A DNA stretch of 64,000 nt from the NCBI GenBank assembly GCA_031390755.1, contig JANMTS010000065.1:6163-70162 (forward strand), in the 5' to 3' direction. The DNA is from DATMER01 sp031390755 (GTDB taxonomy: Bacteria; Acidobacteriota; Thermoanaerobaculia; Multivoradales; UBA5704). Position numbers and translations under genes: made by a program. Each line of letters starts with the position of its first letter. Within the stretch, counting starts at the first letter, position 1. A model generated the notes under the pieces. That model was not told where the DNA came from and did no database searches. It worked only from the letters and a program-made list of their open reading frames with translations. Positions 36,831-46,153 of this stretch are shown piece by piece.

Positions 36831-37858
36831 TCGATCTGCGCTCGGACACCGTAACCCGCCCGGACGACGAGATGCGCCGCGCCATGGCCGAGGCCGAGGT
36901 CGGCGACGACGTCTACGGCGAAGACCCGACGGTGTCGAAGCTGGAAGAGGAAGCCGCGGCCGCCCTGGGTTTCGAGGCCGCGCTCTTCGTGCCCTCCGGA
37001 ACCATGGGCAACCAGATCGCCCTGCGCCTCCACGGCCGGCCCGGCGACGAGGTCATCTGCGACGCGCTGTGCCACATCTTCCGCTTCGAGATGGGCGGCA
37101 TGGCCGCGCTGTCCGGCCTGATGCCGCGCGTCCTGGCTTCCCCGCGGGGGCTGCTCGATCCCGCGGCGGTCGAGGCGGTGATCGACCGCGACCCGACCTT
37201 CCACGCCCGGACCGGCGTGCTCGCAGTCGAGAACACCCACAACATCGCGGGCGGCGTGCTCTACGACCGGCCGCGGCTGGACGCGCTCCTCGCCGTGGCG
37301 AAGCGCCACTCGCTGCCCGTCCACCTCGACGGCGCCCGCATCTTCAACGCCGCCGCGGCCCTGGGGACGACGGCGGCGGCCCTGGCCGCGGGCTTCGACT
37401 CGGTGATGTTCTGTCTGTCGAAGGGGCTCGGCGCGCCGGTGGGCTCGATGCTCTGCGGCTCCCGGGGCTTCATTCACGAGGCGCGGCGGATGAGGAAGAT
37501 GTTCGGCGGCGGCATGCGTCAGGCCGGCATCCTCGCCGCGGCAGGGCTGATCGCCCTGCGCAAGGGGCCGGGCCGCCTGGACGAAGATCACGAGAACGCC
37601 CGCCGGCTGGCGGCGGGGCTGCAGGGCATTTCGGGCTTCGAGGTCGATCCGGCCCCGCAGACCAACATCGTGCTCTGCCGGGTGGGAGAAGAGCAGGGCC
37701 GCTCCGACCCCTTCCTAGCGCGTCTGGCGAAGGCCGGAACCCTGGCGAGCCACGTCTCCGCGGACGAAATCCGCTTCGTGACCCACCGCGACGTCTCGAC
37801 CGCCGAGGTGGACGCCGCGGTCGGGATCGTCAGAAGTCAGACGGTGATTCCCGCCTGA
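36827..37858 (+). CDS. ltaE: Low-specificity threonine aldolase
   Basis: 343 residues. Starts with the family signature MIDLRSDTVTRP, followed by VGDDVYGEDPTV, PSGTMGNQIAL, the PLP-contacting HLDGARIFNAA and the Schiff-base Lys in FCLSKGLGAPVGS. It cleaves threonine or allo-threonine to glycine and acetaldehyde with PLP in the cytoplasm. Last gene of the operon; the hairpin at 37874-37900 follows. Confidence 0.95.
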   Translation: MIDLRSDTVTRPDDEMRRAMAEAEVGDDVYGEDPTVSKLEEEAAAALGFEAALFVPSGTMGNQIALRLHGRPGDEVICDALCHIFRFEMGGMAALSGLMPRVLASPRGLLDPAAVEAVIDRDPTFHARTGVLAVENTHNIAGGVLYDRPRLDALLAVAKRHSLPVHLDGARIFNAAAALGTTAAALAAGFDSVMFCLSKGLGAPVGSMLCGSRGFIHEARRMRKMFGGGMRQAGILAAAGLIALRKGPGRLDEDHENARRLAAGLQGISGFEVDPAPQTNIVLCRVGEEQGRSDPFLARLAKAGTLASHVSADEIRFVTHRDVSTAEVDAAVGIVRSQTVIPA

Positions 37859-37873
37859 AGGTCCTGAATTTCT

Positions 37874-37900
37874 CCCTCTCCCCCGGAACGGGGGAGAGGG
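37874..37900. terminator. Strong hairpin between convergent genes
   Basis: An 11-base stem (CCCTCTCCCCC against GGGGGAGAGGG) around GGAAC lies between the stops of ltaE and the convergent ridA gene. There is no T run, so it is either a Rho-aided terminator for both strands or a REP copy related to 29489-29661. Confidence 0.5.
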
Positions 37901-37928
37901 CCGGGGAGAGGGGGGATGGGATCAACCG

Positions 37929-38306
37929 TCAACCGACTCTTGCGATGAAATCGATCTCCACCAGCGCCGCCTTCGGCAGCGCCGCGACCTGCACCGTCGA
38001 GCGGGCCGGCCGGTGGTCGCCCATCGCCTCCGCATAGATCGCGTTCAGCTTGGGGAAATCCCCCAGGTCGGTGACGTAGACCGTCGCCTTCACGACGTCC
38101 GAGAACGTGCAGCCGGCGCTGGCCAGAACCTGCTTCAGATTTTCAAACACCCTCCTGGCCTGGGCCTCGAAGCCGCCGTCCACCAGCTCGCCGGTGGCGG
38201 GATCGATCGCCACCTGTCCGGACGTATAGAGCCAGCCGTCGATCATCACGGCCTGCGAGTAGGGGCCGATGGCCTTGGGGGCGTAGTCGGTGTGAAGGAA
38301 TTGCAT
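37929..38306 (-). CDS. ridA: RidA family enamine/imine deaminase
   Basis: 125 residues, full length. IGPYSQAV, TSGQVAIDP, NLKQVLASAGCTFSDVVKATVYVTD, and the Arg/Glu substrate-site end PARSTVQVAALPKAALVEIDFIA are present. It hydrolyses reactive 2-aminoacrylate-type intermediates made by PLP enzymes, which fits its position opposite a PLP-dependent aldolase. Probably in an operon with hpt (27 bases apart). Confidence 0.95.
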   Translation of the reverse strand: MQFLHTDYAPKAIGPYSQAVMIDGWLYTSGQVAIDPATGELVDGGFEAQARRVFENLKQVLASAGCTFSDVVKATVYVTDLGDFPKLNAIYAEAMGDHRPARSTVQVAALPKAALVEIDFIARVG

Positions 38307-38332
38307 CGCTCTCGGATCTCCGCAGAAGAAAG

Positions 38333-38908
38333 TCAGGAAGGGGACGACGGTTCCGTTTCAGAATCAGGAGTCTCGACGACTCCAATGTAGGGAAGGTTGC
38401 GGTAGCGCTCGTCGAAGTCGAGGCCGTAGCCGACCACGAAGAGGTTCTCGATCTCGAAGCCGCGGTATTCGATGGGCACCTCGACCTCGCGGCGCGAAAC
38501 CTTGTCGAGCAGCGCGCAGAGCCGCACGCTCCGGGCGCCCCGGAACTTGAGCAGCGAGAGCACCGTGCGCAGCGTGTGGCCCGTGTCCACGATGTCCTCG
38601 ATGAGCAGGACATCCTTGTCGCGCAGGGGCAGGTCCACATCCTTGCGGATGCGGACCTCGTCCGAGGTCGTGCCGCTGCCGTAGCTCGACGTCTGGAAGA
38701 AATCGATGCGGACCGGGACCGTGACCTGCTTGAGCAGGTCCGTCATGAAGAAGACCGACCCCTTGAGCACGCCGATGACGATCAGATCGTCGTCGCCTGC
38801 CGCTTTGTCCGCATAGTCCCGATTGATGTCCGCCGCCAGCGCCGCGACGCGGCGCTCGAGGTCTTCCCGGGAGATCAGGACGCGGACGTTTTCCTTTCCC
38901 ATCGCCAT
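38333..38908 (-). CDS. hpt: Hypoxanthine phosphoribosyltransferase
   Basis: 191 residues from the ATG at 38908 (GAGG upstream); an ATG two codons later also fits. VLKGSVFFMTDLL, SSYGSGTTSDEVRI, the PRPP-binding loop VLLIEDIVDTGHTL and the base-binding VGYGLDFDERYRNLPYIG are all present. It salvages hypoxanthine (and often guanine) to IMP or GMP. The C-terminus has about 12 extra Ser/Glu-rich residues. Confidence 0.95.
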   Translation of the reverse strand: MAMGKENVRVLISREDLERRVAALAADINRDYADKAAGDDDLIVIGVLKGSVFFMTDLLKQVTVPVRIDFFQTSSYGSGTTSDEVRIRKDVDLPLRDKDVLLIEDIVDTGHTLRTVLSLLKFRGARSVRLCALLDKVSRREVEVPIEYRGFEIENLFVVGYGLDFDERYRNLPYIGVVETPDSETEPSSPS

Positions 38909-38952
38909 GGCGTAATATCCTCGAATCTTCCACGAATGGATTGGAATGAACA

Positions 38953-40548
38953 ATGGCGACCGTCCAGGAGCTGAACACCCTTCACCGCCGCTACTCCGAT
39001 ACCTCTCACCGGTTCCGGGCGGGCTGGACGTTCCACCAGTTTCTCCAGAGCCTCGGGAAAAGCCTTCTTCATCGGGTGGAAGATCCGTACTCCGCCGATT
39101 TCCAGGATCTCTACACCGGGCTGAAGGAGATCTCGCAGAGCCTCAACGCCTCGGAAACGGACCGGATCCGGACCCGGCTCGAGCTCATCGAACGGCGGCT
39201 CGCCGACCTCCTGGACGCGCTCGACGCGGAGGATAGCAGAGTCCCTCCCGACTTGCTGCGGCAGTTCTTTCGCCGCGTGCGGTCGTACGACGAGAAGATT
39301 CTCACGCAGCTCGTCAAGTTCTACCTGTACATGCAGAAGGACGACGACTGGGACGACGACCGCCTCGACAAGGTCGACTTCCTGCTGGCCCGGCTGAGCG
39401 AGGAGGAGGACGAGCGCGGCGGCGACCCCCGGCTGGGCGACTACCGCCGGCTGGCCGAGATCTTTCACGGCCTGTGGGCGCAGCTCGACGCGGCGCCGCC
39501 GGACGAGGCCGATCTGCGCGCCCGGAAGTCCGCCGTCGAAGCCATCCGCGCCGAGGCCGGCCAGACCGAGAGCCTCGAGGAGCTGAACGAGTCGACCCTG
39601 ATCCGCCGCTACCGCGACCTCAAGCACAACCTCGGGAGCCTCTACTTCCATCCCGACCTGCTGCTGGCGATCCAGGAAACCAACCTGGCCTTCAAGAACC
39701 GCATCAACAAGCTCTACCGCCAGGAAGAGCAGCGCATCGTCGCCGAGTACCAGCGGGTGTTCGAGCTGGAGCGCGAGATGTCGTCGGACAACCAGCTCGA
39801 CCAGGAGCTGTCCGAGTTCCGCGAGGCCATCGAGAAGTTCGAGAAGCAGCTCCAGCGCGAGGAGTTCAAGCTGGAGGACATCGCCTCGATCCGCCAGCGG
39901 GTGCGCGACATCATGCCGCGCCTGACCGCGGCGGCCCGCGAAGAGGCCGAAGAGCCGCCGAGCGGGACGGTGCGCATTCCTCCTGACATGCCGACCGGCG
40001 AGTTCTTCCTCGCCGGCTCGGGCGAGGCCGCCCGCGCGCACCTGGGCGACCTGGAGGACGTGCTCGGCGAGCCGTTCCGCCGTCTGGCCAAAGCCCTCCA
40101 CGACACCAGCCAGGAGCTGCAGCCGGAGCGCATCGTCCTGCTGCCCGACATCTTTCCCCTGCGCCTGGAGCCGCGCGAGGTGGTCGCGTTCCGCCGCCGC
40201 TACGGCCGCCGGGAGCACGACCGCGAGCTGGAGCAGTTCCTCCTCGAAGCCGCGGCGCTGCGCATCCGGATCAACGAGGAGGCGCAGGAGATCACCAGCA
40301 TCATGGACGAGACCTCCGTCACCGGGGAATCGCCCTCCTACGCCCGCGCCCGCTTGACCTCGCGCGCCGCGGACGAGTACCTGTGGCGTTTCAACCACAT
40401 GCTCAGCCGGACGGTGCTCACGGGCGACGCCGCCGAATCGCGGCAGATCGAGGTTCTGCGCATGCGCCTGATGCGCGACTATTCGGGCCTCTGGCTGCTG
40501 GCCTACAAGCCGTTCTTCAGCCGCCGTCCCGGCATGACCCTGATGTAG
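38953..40548 (+). CDS. Large helical hypothetical protein
   Basis: 531 residues, no signal peptide or membrane helix, rich in Glu, Arg and Leu and almost wholly helical. Coiled-coil segments occur near 130-170 and 255-320 (QEEQRIVAEYQRVFELEREM). No catalytic motif recognised. It is divergent from hpt with only 44 bases between the starts. The sequence is conserved-looking and unbroken, with normal codon use, so it is a real gene. A structural or scaffolding role is only a guess. Confidence 0.75.
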   Translation: MATVQELNTLHRRYSDTSHRFRAGWTFHQFLQSLGKSLLHRVEDPYSADFQDLYTGLKEISQSLNASETDRIRTRLELIERRLADLLDALDAEDSRVPPDLLRQFFRRVRSYDEKILTQLVKFYLYMQKDDDWDDDRLDKVDFLLARLSEEEDERGGDPRLGDYRRLAEIFHGLWAQLDAAPPDEADLRARKSAVEAIRAEAGQTESLEELNESTLIRRYRDLKHNLGSLYFHPDLLLAIQETNLAFKNRINKLYRQEEQRIVAEYQRVFELEREMSSDNQLDQELSEFREAIEKFEKQLQREEFKLEDIASIRQRVRDIMPRLTAAAREEAEEPPSGTVRIPPDMPTGEFFLAGSGEAARAHLGDLEDVLGEPFRRLAKALHDTSQELQPERIVLLPDIFPLRLEPREVVAFRRRYGRREHDRELEQFLLEAAALRIRINEEAQEITSIMDETSVTGESPSYARARLTSRAADEYLWRFNHMLSRTVLTGDAAESRQIEVLRMRLMRDYSGLWLLAYKPFFSRRPGMTLM

Positions 40549-40583
40549 GGCAGGCCGGGACCGGCGACCCCGTTACCCCGGTG

Positions 40584-41681
40584 ATGCCCTTCACGCTCCT
40601 CGACGCCTCGTCCGGTGCCGGGCTGGAGGCCTTCCTTCGCCTGCCGGCCCAGGTCTACCGGGACGATCCCGGCTACAACGCTCCCACCCGCAAGGACGTC
40701 CTTGCCAGCTTGTTCCGGCCCGCGTTCGCCGGCTCCCAGAAGGCCTGGGTCGCTGTCGAAGCCGGCTGGCCGCGGGCGCGGATCGTGGCCCGTCTCTCTC
40801 CTGTTCTTCGCGATCCCGAAGGCCGGCCGTACGGAATGCTCGGTTTCTTCGAGGCTCTGCCTGACGCTGAAGACGCGGTGGGCCAGCTCTTCGAGGAGTC
40901 GATCGGCTGGCTCCGGCAGGCCGGCGCGGGCGAGGTGATCGGCCCGATGGACGGCGACACCTGGCACAAGCACCGGCTGAGCGTCGGACCCTGGGACGAT
41001 CCGCCGTTCCTGCTGGAGCCCTACAATCCTCCGGGCTACCCAGAGATGTGGGAGGCGAACGGCTTCGAGGTGCTGGAGACCTACGCCTCGAAGCGGGTGG
41101 AGCCGGCCGTCGTCGCGGCCCATCTGGAGCCTGGACGGCAGACCGCGCTCTCGGCCGGCTACCGGCTGCGCCGCCTCGACGCGGGCCGCTTCGAGGACGA
41201 GCTGCGGCGGATCTATCAGATGTCCCGGACCGTCTTCGCCCGGAACTTCCTCTACACGGAGATCTCCGAGCCCGAGTTCCTGGGCCTCTACGCCGGAGCC
41301 CGCCGGCTGATCGATTCGGACCTCATCTGGTTCGCCCGGGCTCCGGACGGCGAGGATGCCGGCTTCCTCTTCGCCTACCCGGACCGTTTTCGGGCGGTCG
41401 CCGCGCTTCGCGGCCGGAGAGACCCGATCGCGCTGCTCCGATATCTCGCTCGCCGCAACGATGTGGAGGCCGTGAACGTGAAGACGATCGGCGTTCTGCC
41501 GGAGCACCGCCGGTCCGGCCTCGGCGCCGCGCTCATGGCTCAGGGTCATCTCATGGCGATGGAGAAGGGATACCGGCTGGCCAATCACTGCCTCTATCGG
41601 GAGGGCAATCCTTCCGGCGAGATGGACGGCGGAACCGGACGCCTGCTGCGGCGCTATCACCTGTACAGGCTCCGGCCATGA
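40584..41681 (+). CDS. GNAT-like N-acyltransferase
   Basis: 365 residues from the ATG at 40584 (a GTG one codon earlier is also possible). The C-terminal part has the acyl-CoA-binding pattern KTIGVLPEHRRSGLGAALMAQG (GNAT motif A with R/Q-x-x-G-x-G/A) followed by a helix. The N-terminal 200 residues, with GPMDGDTWHKHRLSVG and a PYNPPGYPEMWEANGFE block, are typical of the two-domain GNAT proteins found beside acyl-AMP ligases. It overlaps the ligase gene by four bases. The acceptor is unknown. Confidence 0.8.
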   Translation: MPFTLLDASSGAGLEAFLRLPAQVYRDDPGYNAPTRKDVLASLFRPAFAGSQKAWVAVEAGWPRARIVARLSPVLRDPEGRPYGMLGFFEALPDAEDAVGQLFEESIGWLRQAGAGEVIGPMDGDTWHKHRLSVGPWDDPPFLLEPYNPPGYPEMWEANGFEVLETYASKRVEPAVVAAHLEPGRQTALSAGYRLRRLDAGRFEDELRRIYQMSRTVFARNFLYTEISEPEFLGLYAGARRLIDSDLIWFARAPDGEDAGFLFAYPDRFRAVAALRGRRDPIALLRYLARRNDVEAVNVKTIGVLPEHRRSGLGAALMAQGHLMAMEKGYRLANHCLYREGNPSGEMDGGTGRLLRRYHLYRLRP

Positions 41682-43294
41682 AATCGCCAGCGCACAACGT
41701 CCTCTCCATCCTCGCGGAGAACGCCCGGCGCTGGCCGGACCGGCCGGCGCTGATCCTCAAGGACACGTCCATCTCCTTCGCCGGCTTGCGGGAGCGCACG
41801 GACCGAGCCTCCGCCGGGCTGCGGAGCCAGGGGCTGCGGCCGGGCGACCGGGCGATCGTCATGATCCCCATGTCCATCGACCTCTACGTGGCGATGCTCG
41901 CGCTGCTCGACCTGGGAGCCGTCGCGGTCTTCGTAGACCCCTGGATCGGCTGGAAGCAGATTGCGGCTTTCGCAGCGTTCGCGGAGCCCCGGGCCTACCT
42001 GGGCATCCCCCGCAGTCATGTCCTGAGACTGTTCTCGGGCCGCCTGCGCTCGATCCCGATCACCGTCACCACGGGCGGGCGGCTCGGCCCGCTGCCGGCG
42101 CGGCGCACCCTGTCCGAGATCGAGGAGCCGCCGGGCGACGGCGACGTTCACGCGGCCGGGCTGGACGATCCCGCGCTCATCACCTTTACCAGCGGCTCCA
42201 GCGGCGAGCCCAAGGGAGCGAACCGGACCCACCGCTTCCTGCTCGCCCAGCACGGCGCGCTGTCCGCCGAGTTTCCCAGCCGGGACGGCGACGTGGACAT
42301 GCCGATGTTCCCGGTGTTCGCGCTCAACAACCTGGCGGTCGGCGTCCCCTCCGTGGTGCCGGCCATGGACTTCCGCCGCGTCGACCAGGTGGACGCCCGG
42401 ATCCTGCTCGGCCAGATGCGCGACCACGGCGTCACCACCTGCACGGCTTCGTCCCCGTTCTTCGACCGCATCGCCGCCTCTATAGAAAGGACGGGCGACC
42501 GGCCCGCCCTGCGGCGCATCCTGACCGGCGGCGCCCCGGTCTCCGACGCCCAACTCGCCGCCTGGGGTAAGGCGCTGCCCGAGACCGAGATCTTCGTCGC
42601 CTACGGCTCGACCGAGGCCGAGCCCGTCGCGCACCTGAGCGCCGAGGAGAGGCTGGCCGCGGTCAGCGACGTCCGCCCCGACAGCCCCGGATTCTGCGCC
42701 GGCCGCCCCATCGAGCGAATTCGAGCCAAGGTCATCCGCATTCACGATGGACCGGTGGAGCTAGGACCGGACGGCTGGGAGGGCTGGGAGCTGCCGCAGG
42801 GAGAGATCGGAGAGCTCGTCGTGACCGGCGAGCACGTCTGCCGCGACTACTACCGCAATCCGGGCGCCGTGAAAGAGAACAAGATTTTCGGACCATCAGG
42901 GGCTGTCTGGCACCGGATGGGAGACACCGGCTATCTTGACGGCCAGGGCCGGTTCTGGATCGCCGGCCGCGTCCATTCAACCGTCCGTCGCGGAGACGCT
43001 CTCGTTCATCCCCAACTCGTCGAGCAGGCCGCCTGCGCCGGCGATTCCCGCCTCCTCCGGGCCGCCGCCGTGGGGCTGCCCGACTCCGAGCTGGGGCAGA
43101 AGGTCGTGCTGGTCCTCCAGGTTCGGAAGGACGCGGACCGGGCCGGGCTGGAGCAGGACATCAAGGCCCGCCTCGCCGCAGCCGGGCAGCCCGCCGACGA
43201 GATCCGCTTCACCTCCGAGCCCCTCCCGGTCGACCCCCGCCACAACAGCAAGATCGACTACGGCAAGCTCCGCTCCTCTCTTCAGCGCTCCTGA
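41678..43294 (+). CDS. Acyl-AMP ligase, OleC-like ANL superfamily
   Basis: 538 residues. The P-loop TFTSGSSGEPKGANRTH, the A5 region AYGSTEAEP, GDTGYLDGQGRFWIAGR and the catalytic Lys in NSKIDYGKLR are present. The N-terminal VDPWIGWKQIAAFAAFAEPRAYLGIPRSHVLR block resembles OleC (beta-lactone synthetase of olefin synthesis) more than ordinary acyl-CoA synthetases. No oleA, oleB or oleD is next to it, so the pathway is uncertain. It forms a two-gene unit with the GNAT protein. Confidence 0.82.
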   Translation: MKSPAHNVLSILAENARRWPDRPALILKDTSISFAGLRERTDRASAGLRSQGLRPGDRAIVMIPMSIDLYVAMLALLDLGAVAVFVDPWIGWKQIAAFAAFAEPRAYLGIPRSHVLRLFSGRLRSIPITVTTGGRLGPLPARRTLSEIEEPPGDGDVHAAGLDDPALITFTSGSSGEPKGANRTHRFLLAQHGALSAEFPSRDGDVDMPMFPVFALNNLAVGVPSVVPAMDFRRVDQVDARILLGQMRDHGVTTCTASSPFFDRIAASIERTGDRPALRRILTGGAPVSDAQLAAWGKALPETEIFVAYGSTEAEPVAHLSAEERLAAVSDVRPDSPGFCAGRPIERIRAKVIRIHDGPVELGPDGWEGWELPQGEIGELVVTGEHVCRDYYRNPGAVKENKIFGPSGAVWHRMGDTGYLDGQGRFWIAGRVHSTVRRGDALVHPQLVEQAACAGDSRLLRAAAVGLPDSELGQKVVLVLQVRKDADRAGLEQDIKARLAAAGQPADEIRFTSEPLPVDPRHNSKIDYGKLRSSLQRS

Positions 43295-43334
43295 CCCGGA
43301 TCTTGCAAGACTGAGTCACTCCGGTGACGAAGTC

Positions 43335-43364
43335 TTGACAAGGACTAATACTCATGAGTAGCAT
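43335..43364 (+). promoter_or_regulatory. Candidate nad operon promoter with palindromic operator
   Basis: TTGACA (43335-43340) and TAGCAT (43359-43364) are 18 bases apart, upstream of nadA. A perfect palindrome TACTCATGAGTA (43349-43360) fills the spacer and touches the -10, a standard repressor position. Confidence 0.45.
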
Positions 43365-43371
43365 AAGTTCC

Positions 43372-43396
43372 AAGGCCGGCCTCCCCGGCCTTTCTT
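43372..43396 (+). terminator. Hairpin with T-rich tail
   Basis: AAGGCCGG and CCGGCCTT pair around five bases and are followed by TCTT. It could end transcription of the upstream ligase operon. It also starts almost at the predicted nadA transcript 5' end, so an attenuating role cannot be excluded. Confidence 0.45.
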
Positions 43397-43407
43397 CATA
43401 CCGTGAA

Positions 43408-43426
43408 TATGCTCAGGCTGAGCATA
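43408..43426 (+). promoter_or_regulatory. Second perfect palindrome before nadA
   Basis: TATGCTCAGGCTGAGCATA is a perfect 9-1-9 palindrome just upstream of the nadA SD (GGGGGA). It shares the CTCA/TGAG half-site with the palindrome at 43349-43360, so both may bind one dimeric regulator; it could also form an RNA hairpin near the ribosome site. Confidence 0.45.
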
Positions 43427-43439
43427 GGGGGAATGTCGA

Positions 43440-44498
43440 ATGAGCCTGCTGGATTCCTCGAACGCCGCACCGGCCCTGGAGTACACCCCTGCCGTCGCCC
43501 ATGCCACCGCCGCGATCCGCGAGCGGGTTGAGTCCGTGATCCCGGCCCTGGAATGGCCGGTCCATGCGCCGTACATCGCCGCCATCAACGAGCTGAAGCG
43601 GCAGCGCAACGCTGTCATTCTGGCGCACAACTATCAGACGCCCGAGATCTTCCATGGCGTGGCCGACTACGTCGGCGACTCGCTGGGCCTCGCCCAGCAG
43701 GGCGCGAAGACCGACGCCGACGTGATCGTCCTCGCGGGCGTCCACTTCATGGCGGAGACCGCCAAGATCCTGTCGCCCGAGAAGACCATCCTGACCCCGG
43801 ACCCGCTGGCCGGCTGCTCGCTCGCCGCCTCGATCACGGGCGCGGACATCCGTCTGCTGCGCGAGCGCTATCCCGGCGTGCCGGTGGTGACCTACGTCAA
43901 CACCTCGGCCGACGTGAAGGCCGAAACCGACATCTGCTGCACCTCGGCCAACGCCGTGGCCATCGTCGAGTCGCTCGGCGTCGACCGCGTGATCTTCCTG
44001 CCCGACGAATTCCTGGGCAAGTGGGTGGCCACGCAGACGGACGTCCAGCTCATCCTCTGGAAGGGTCATTGCGAGGTCCACGAGCGCTTCACCGGCGAGG
44101 ATCTGCGGCAGTACCGGCAGGCCTACGGTGGGCAGGCGGTCGGCCAGGGCGACATCCAGATCCTGGCCCACCCGGAGTGCCCGCCGGAGGTGCTCGCCGA
44201 GGCCGATTTCGTCGGCTCCACCGCGGCCATGATCCGCTACGTGGGCGACAACCGGCCGCGCCGGGTGGTGATGATCACCGAGTGCTCGATGAGCGACAAC
44301 GTCTCCGTGGAGTTCCCGGACGTCGAGTTCGTGCGGCCCTGCCAGCTCTGCCCGCACATGAAGAGGATCACGCTGCCGAAGATCCTCCACTCGCTGCAGA
44401 CGATGCAGCACGAGGTTCTCGTCGACCCGGAGATCGGGCGGCGGGCGAAGTTGGCGCTGGACCGGATGCTCGCGGTCGGCCGCCGGGAGGGCAAGTGA
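43440..44498 (+). CDS. nadA: Quinolinate synthase A
   Basis: 352 residues. The three [4Fe-4S] cysteines are in DPLAGCSLAAS, VMITECSMSDN and CQLCPHMKRI; substrate-site ILAHNYQTPEI, DSLGLAQ, VHFMAETAKIL and YVNTSADVKAE are present. It condenses iminoaspartate with dihydroxyacetone phosphate to quinolinate. The SD GGGGGA is eight bases upstream. First gene of nadA-nadB-nadC. Confidence 0.97.
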   Translation: MSLLDSSNAAPALEYTPAVAHATAAIRERVESVIPALEWPVHAPYIAAINELKRQRNAVILAHNYQTPEIFHGVADYVGDSLGLAQQGAKTDADVIVLAGVHFMAETAKILSPEKTILTPDPLAGCSLAASITGADIRLLRERYPGVPVVTYVNTSADVKAETDICCTSANAVAIVESLGVDRVIFLPDEFLGKWVATQTDVQLILWKGHCEVHERFTGEDLRQYRQAYGGQAVGQGDIQILAHPECPPEVLAEADFVGSTAAMIRYVGDNRPRRVVMITECSMSDNVSVEFPDVEFVRPCQLCPHMKRITLPKILHSLQTMQHEVLVDPEIGRRAKLALDRMLAVGRREGK

Positions 44499-46153
44499 AC
44501 GCGCCCCGCAGGATCGGAAACGTGGAGGAGCTTCCTGAGGTCATGACCTCGGACGTGCTCGTCGTCGGAACGGGCGCCGCGGGCCTGACCGCGGCCCTCG
44601 GCTGCGCGCCGCTCAGCGTCACCGTCCTCACCAAGACGACGCTCGTCAGCGGCTCCAGCCCCTGGGCGCAGGGAGGCGTCGCCGCGGCCATGGGCACGGA
44701 CGACACGCCGTCGCTCCACGCCGCCGACACCCTCGTCGCCGGAGCCGGGCTGTCCGACCCGGACGCCGTGAAGTTGCTGACCGGCGAGGGGCCGGAGCGC
44801 GTCCAGGCCCTGCTGAACATGGGAGCCCGCTTCGACCGCGACGCCGCGGGCGATCTCTCGTTCGGCCGCGAGGCCGCGCACAGCCGCCGCCGTATCCTGC
44901 ACGCCAAGGACGCCACCGGCTCGGAGATCGTCCGCACCCTGGCCGAAGCCGTCCACCACGCGCCCGAGGTTCACGTGCTGGAGCGCACCTTCGCGGTCGA
45001 CCTCGTGGTCGAGGACGGCCGGGCGGTGGGCGTGGTCGCCCTCCATGAGGACGGTCGCCGCGTGCTCCATCTGGCGAACGCCGTCGTGCTCGCCACCGGC
45101 GGCCCGGGCCAGCTCTATCTCCACACCACCAATCCGCGCGAGGCCACGGGCGACGGCCTGGCCATGGCCGCGCGGGCCGGCGTCCGGCTCGTCGACCTCG
45201 AGTTCGTGCAGTTCCATCCCACCGCGCTCGCCGTCGAGACCGGGAGCGCGCCCATGCCGCTGCTCACCGAGGCGCTGCGGGGCGAGGGCGCCATCCTGAT
45301 CGACGACCGCGGCGTCCGCTTCATGGGCGAGGAGCACCCGGACCTGGAGCTCGCGCCGCGCGATGTCGTGGCGCGGGCCATCTGGCGCCGCCTGATGGAC
45401 GGGAGGAAGATCTTCCTGGACGCCCGCGAGGCCGTGGGCGAGGCCTTTCCCGAGCACTTTCCGACCGTGTTCGAGCTCTGCCGGCAGCACGGCCTCGACC
45501 CGCGCGTCGAGCCGATGCCCGTGGCGCCGGCCGCCCACTACCACATGGGAGGCATCGCGGTGGACGGCTACGGCCGCTCCTCGCTGCCCGGCCTCTGGGC
45601 GTGCGGCGAGGTCTCCTCGACCGGCGTCCACGGCGCCAACCGGCTGGCGAGCAACTCGCTCCTGGAGGCGCTCGTGTTCGGCGTCCGTGTGGCGGAAGAC
45701 CTCAGGGAGAAGCTCGCCAAGCCCGGCCTTTCCAATCCCGGAAAAACTTCGGGCCGGCGTGTCCCCACCGTCCCGATCATCCCGGCGGGCACTTCGCGGG
45801 ACGCGGAGACCCAACTCGCCGTCCGCCGCCTGATGTGGGAGAAGGTCGGCGTCGTGCGCGACGAGGCGGGCCTGACCGAATCCCTGGCCGGTCTGAAGGC
45901 CCTGGCCGACGCCGATCCCGAGATGGCGGGGGAGGCGCGCAACCTTCTCTGCGTGGCGCGGCTCGTGACGGCGGCGGCCCTCGCCAGGCACGAGAGCCGG
46001 GGCGGCCACTACCGCTCCGACTTCCCGCAGACCGATCCCGAGTGGCAGCACCACCTCTTCGTGACCGCGGGACCGGATGGAGGCGCCGTGGTCGAGGAGA
46101 GCGAAGGAACCGGAGTCGCGGAGCCGCGACTGGCCGTGGCGGGAGCGCGATGA
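44495..46153 (+). CDS. nadB: L-aspartate oxidase
   Basis: 552 residues from a GTG at 44495 overlapping the nadA stop; an ATG at 44543 starts nearer the fold. FAD-binding VLVVGTGAAGLTAAL, SSPWAQGGVAA, HSRRRILHAKDATG, EFVQFHPTAL, the active-site AHYHMGGIAVD and ASNSLLEALVFG are present. It oxidises L-aspartate to iminoaspartate for NadA. It overlaps nadC by four bases. Confidence 0.96.
   Translation: MNAPRRIGNVEELPEVMTSDVLVVGTGAAGLTAALGCAPLSVTVLTKTTLVSGSSPWAQGGVAAAMGTDDTPSLHAADTLVAGAGLSDPDAVKLLTGEGPERVQALLNMGARFDRDAAGDLSFGREAAHSRRRILHAKDATGSEIVRTLAEAVHHAPEVHVLERTFAVDLVVEDGRAVGVVALHEDGRRVLHLANAVVLATGGPGQLYLHTTNPREATGDGLAMAARAGVRLVDLEFVQFHPTALAVETGSAPMPLLTEALRGEGAILIDDRGVRFMGEEHPDLELAPRDVVARAIWRRLMDGRKIFLDAREAVGEAFPEHFPTVFELCRQHGLDPRVEPMPVAPAAHYHMGGIAVDGYGRSSLPGLWACGEVSSTGVHGANRLASNSLLEALVFGVRVAEDLREKLAKPGLSNPGKTSGRRVPTVPIIPAGTSRDAETQLAVRRLMWEKVGVVRDEAGLTESLAGLKALADADPEMAGEARNLLCVARLVTAAALARHESRGGHYRSDFPQTDPEWQHHLFVTAGPDGGAVVEESEGTGVAEPRLAVAGAR

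Noticed and set aside
38884..38953. hpt start at the upstream ATG giving MFIPIHSW
   Set aside because: That extension lacks an SD and family support; the ATG at 38908 has GAGG upstream and matches the usual N-terminus.
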